From NCBI GenBank assembly GCA_017654735.1, contig JADPYG010000090.1, positions 62,001 through 126,000 on the forward strand: DNA of 64,000 nt, read 5' to 3'. This DNA comes from Vishniacozyma victoriae (Eukaryota > Basidiomycota > Tremellomycetes > Tremellales > Bulleribasidiaceae). Below, piece after piece: positions 62,105-64,000 of the stretch. How positions within the stretch are numbered: position 1 is the stretch's first letter; each line of letters begins with the position of its first letter. The notes beneath the pieces are model-generated. The model saw nothing but the letters and a program-made list of their open reading frames with translations. It did not search any database and was not told where the DNA came from. A program made the translations under genes and the position numbers.

Positions 62105-62710
62105 TCAATTACGATCCGATCGACTCCTACCAGCGACACTGCCCATCCCGAACGCTCTCCTAGTCTCCTCCTTTCTCTTTCTCCTCCATTGTTCAGAGTT
62201 GGCGTCGATTGGTTGGATGCGGCTCGACGCCGAGCGCCGAGTCGAGAGGGCTGTGGTCCGGGCGAGTGAAATACTGCCCTTGGGCCTGTTGTCTTTTGCC
62301 CATTTGATGTATTCCATCTCGGTAGCCCTTCGACCGCGCTGTCCGGTACCGGCGCCAGTAGCAGTAGCAGTGATACCCTCTGGGTTGAGTCGAGATCCAG
62401 TGAATTCGGCGTCAGCTGTATGTGACAAAGCCACCGGGAGTGGGGATGAACCGAGATCTGCTGGGCGATTTCGAGAATGTTCGAGAGGTGGGAGCCGGCT
62501 CTGTGTGTCTGACGGGGGAGGGCTGGGTGAGGGCGCAGCAGATCGACAGAAGTAAGAGTCGACGGTAGATTCTGCCGATTGGGAGTTCCTGGAGGTGGAT
62601 TCTTCTGAGTGTTTCTCGTTTCCTAGATCGATGTGGGAGTTGGCCGTTGAGCCTGGGGAGGTGGACGGTGGGGCGGCACGAGATGCTAGGCTTGGGTTTG
62701 AATACGGCAT
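62105..62710 (-). CDS. Orphan Ser-rich protein with basic C-terminus
   Basis: Family not recognised. 201 residues, single exon. N-terminal two thirds are disordered, rich in Ser, Pro and Thr (MPYSNPSLASRAAPPSTSPG). The C-terminal third looks folded or helical and basic: RRATEMEYIKWAKDNRPKGS, ISLARTTALSTRRSASSRIQ, PIDANSEQWRRKRKEETRRA, FGMGSVAG, ending RSDRN with TGA at 62105-62107. ATG at 62710. No membrane segment or signal. The MEYIKWAKDNRPKG block is the most likely conserved core to search with. Confidence 0.6.
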   Translation of the reverse strand: MPYSNPSLASRAAPPSTSPGSTANSHIDLGNEKHSEESTSRNSQSAESTVDSYFCRSAAPSPSPPPSDTQSRLPPLEHSRNRPADLGSSPLPVALSHTADAEFTGSRLNPEGITATATGAGTGQRGRRATEMEYIKWAKDNRPKGSISLARTTALSTRRSASSRIQPIDANSEQWRRKRKEETRRAFGMGSVAGRSRSDRN

Positions 62711-63007
62711 GTTGAGATGTTGGTTTTCTGGCTGATATGAGACTTTTGAGAGGTAGACAGCGTCCTAGCGGGTGACTGGTCGTATCATAAAGGGGGTTGA
62801 AAGGTAAGTAATCCTAAAACGGTGTGTCAGAGAAAGGATCGCAAGAGACCGATGACAACGAAGACCACAACGATTTCACGTACCAGCTTACAGAATACAT
62901 TAAGCTCGCTACAATAATGCGATACCATCTGGACCATAAGCATATAGCATCTCATGTAGAGAGAACGAGTGACTTACATACAAAACGATCGTGTACCCAT
63001 ATTAACC

Positions 63008-63957
63008 TCAACGTCCAACAGTACCCTCCCAGACCCCCAATTCCATTCCCGTCTCCCAAGCAACCTCTTCGTCATCCTCATCACTCCCCCAGCTCTGCCT
63101 CTTCTTTGCCTTATCCTGCTGCGTAGGCATCTGAATCACAACAGCCAATCTCATTTCTTCCCCTTCCTGAATAACCCTGTCAATCTCTTTCTGCTTTGAC
63201 GATTTTGTTCTCGATCGTGGTTCTTCTTCTGGGATATTGTATGGACCTGGACTTGATGGGTTCGCGAGACGCCTTAGATTTGCTAGTTGGAATATACGAG
63301 TTCGGGTGGGTGAGAATCCTGCTTGATCTAGATCGAATTGGGATTGAGCTTCTGCTATTGCGATTGCTGGGTCCGGAGGAGCTAAAAGGGAATGTAATGT
63401 GACCGGCTATCGATTAGCTCATGACCCCAACAATGGGATAGTGGGAACATACAGTGATATCTTCAAACAATTCATCCCTGTACTCTGGAGCCATCCCATC
63501 CACTTCTGCTTCCTCCAATATAGGGATCTTTGTCCAAGTACCCTTCTTCCCGCGACTTTCTCCAGTAATAACACCTGTTCCTCCCCCATCCGTACCATGT
63601 ATGAACCCAGGCAAACCTGCGAGACCCCAATAATCATCCCTCAATTGCATCGGTAATGGATCGCCTCGTGCTAGAGCGATCTGAGTAGCTGTTCGATATC
63701 GCCTTCTCATCCTGAAAGCCCTAAATGCCAAACAAGCAGCCAACATTAGAATAATGACGAGGACACCGAGGAACTGTCATCAGTCCTTGCCCGATACGTT
63801 GGAAAGGGAGAGGACATACAACGAGGTAATAAACGTTCGCACTGCCTGGCCCACCAGTTCCGGGATCTGACCGACCAGCTGTAGTAGTTGGGAACAAGTT
63901 TGGTGTGCTAGTAGCACTAGGATCGGCGGATTGAGCCATGAGTGTGATAGTGCCCAT
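63008..63957 (-). CDS. Orphan single-pass membrane protein with cytosolic tail
   Basis: Family not recognised by name. N-terminal outer part is short and Thr/Ser/Pro/Gly-rich (MAQSADPSATSTPNLFPTTT), then NVYYLVFLGVLVIILMLAAC and LAFRAFRMRRR, a transmembrane helix stopped by Arg. The cytosolic tail has TATQIALARGDPLPMQLRDD, YWGLAGLPGFIH, an acidic part, SLLAPPDPAIAIAEAQSQFD, and near the end EMRLAVVIQMPTQQ, WGSDEDDEEVAWETGMELG, VWEGTVGR; TGA at 63008-63010. Three or four exons. Two in-frame starts are possible: 63957 (MGTITLMAQS) and 63939. The layout resembles the gene at 342-1700 but the tails differ. The IQMP block and the acidic Trp-containing end look like conserved interaction motifs. 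Confidence 0.72.
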
Positions 63958-64000
63958 TGATGTTGAAGAGTGTTTGTGATCACCTAGCCCTCTCGCTGGC

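Overview
The window is nuclear DNA from a basidiomycete yeast, most likely a Tremellales member of the Cryptococcus/Kwoniella type. The evidence is dense genes on both strands, many introns of about 40-60 nt with GTAAGT/GTATGT donors and a CTGAC/CTAAC/CTGAT branch point a few bases before the acceptor, and an MP88-type secreted mannoprotein. Coordinates run from start codon to stop codon and include introns. I spliced by eye, so internal junctions in long genes are approximate unless stated.

Layout. 0.3-4.7 kb: a Ser-rich single-pass membrane protein and the U3 snoRNP factor DCAF13/Sof1, both minus. 4.9-8.0 kb: the TFIIH helicase XPB/Ssl2. 8.4-10.3 kb: a decayed, partly duplicated Pro/Gln-rich locus, followed by a GC-rich imperfect palindrome and a ~27-bp minisatellite. 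10.9-13.0 kb: the HOG-pathway MAPKK Pbs2, divergent from a CIA30 complex I assembly factor. 15.1-16.4 kb: a sulfur-regulator-like bZIP protein. 16.5-21.7 kb: the Golgi/endosome scaffold Mon2, divergent from a PAP2 lipid phosphatase. 23.8-25.5 kb: an orphan membrane protein and RNA polymerase subunit Rpb5. 26.0-32.0 kb: a full-length ABCC transporter. 32.2-37.7 kb: an orphan acidic protein, divergent from mismatch-repair MSH2. 38.3-39.9 kb: the mannoprotein. 40.4-43.3 kb: RPL35 and RAD23, divergent. 43.5-45.3 kb: two intronless orphan genes that look like a local duplication. 45.7-48.3 kb: a Gln-rich putative transcription co-factor, divergent from the mitochondrial ATPase inhibitor IF1. 48.7-52.6 kb: a very large proline-rich RING-H2 protein. 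53.0-56.4 kb: the myosin essential light chain Cdc4, divergent from DED1. 57.4-61.2 kb: a DUF427 protein and a BOR1/SLC4 anion transporter. 61.4-64 kb: two orphan small genes and an orphan membrane protein.

Most genes are core housekeeping (rRNA processing, transcription and repair, splicing-rich translation genes, mismatch repair, osmostress signalling, trafficking, cytokinesis). I see no metabolic cluster, transposon, CRISPR array or tRNA. The features that stand out are the frameshifted Pro/Gln-rich locus with its duplication scar, the tandem orphan pair with a 153-bp internal duplication, start-codon-only first exons in several genes, tight hairpins just after the stop codons of DED1 and the RING gene, and a 13-nt motif confined to unusually long introns.
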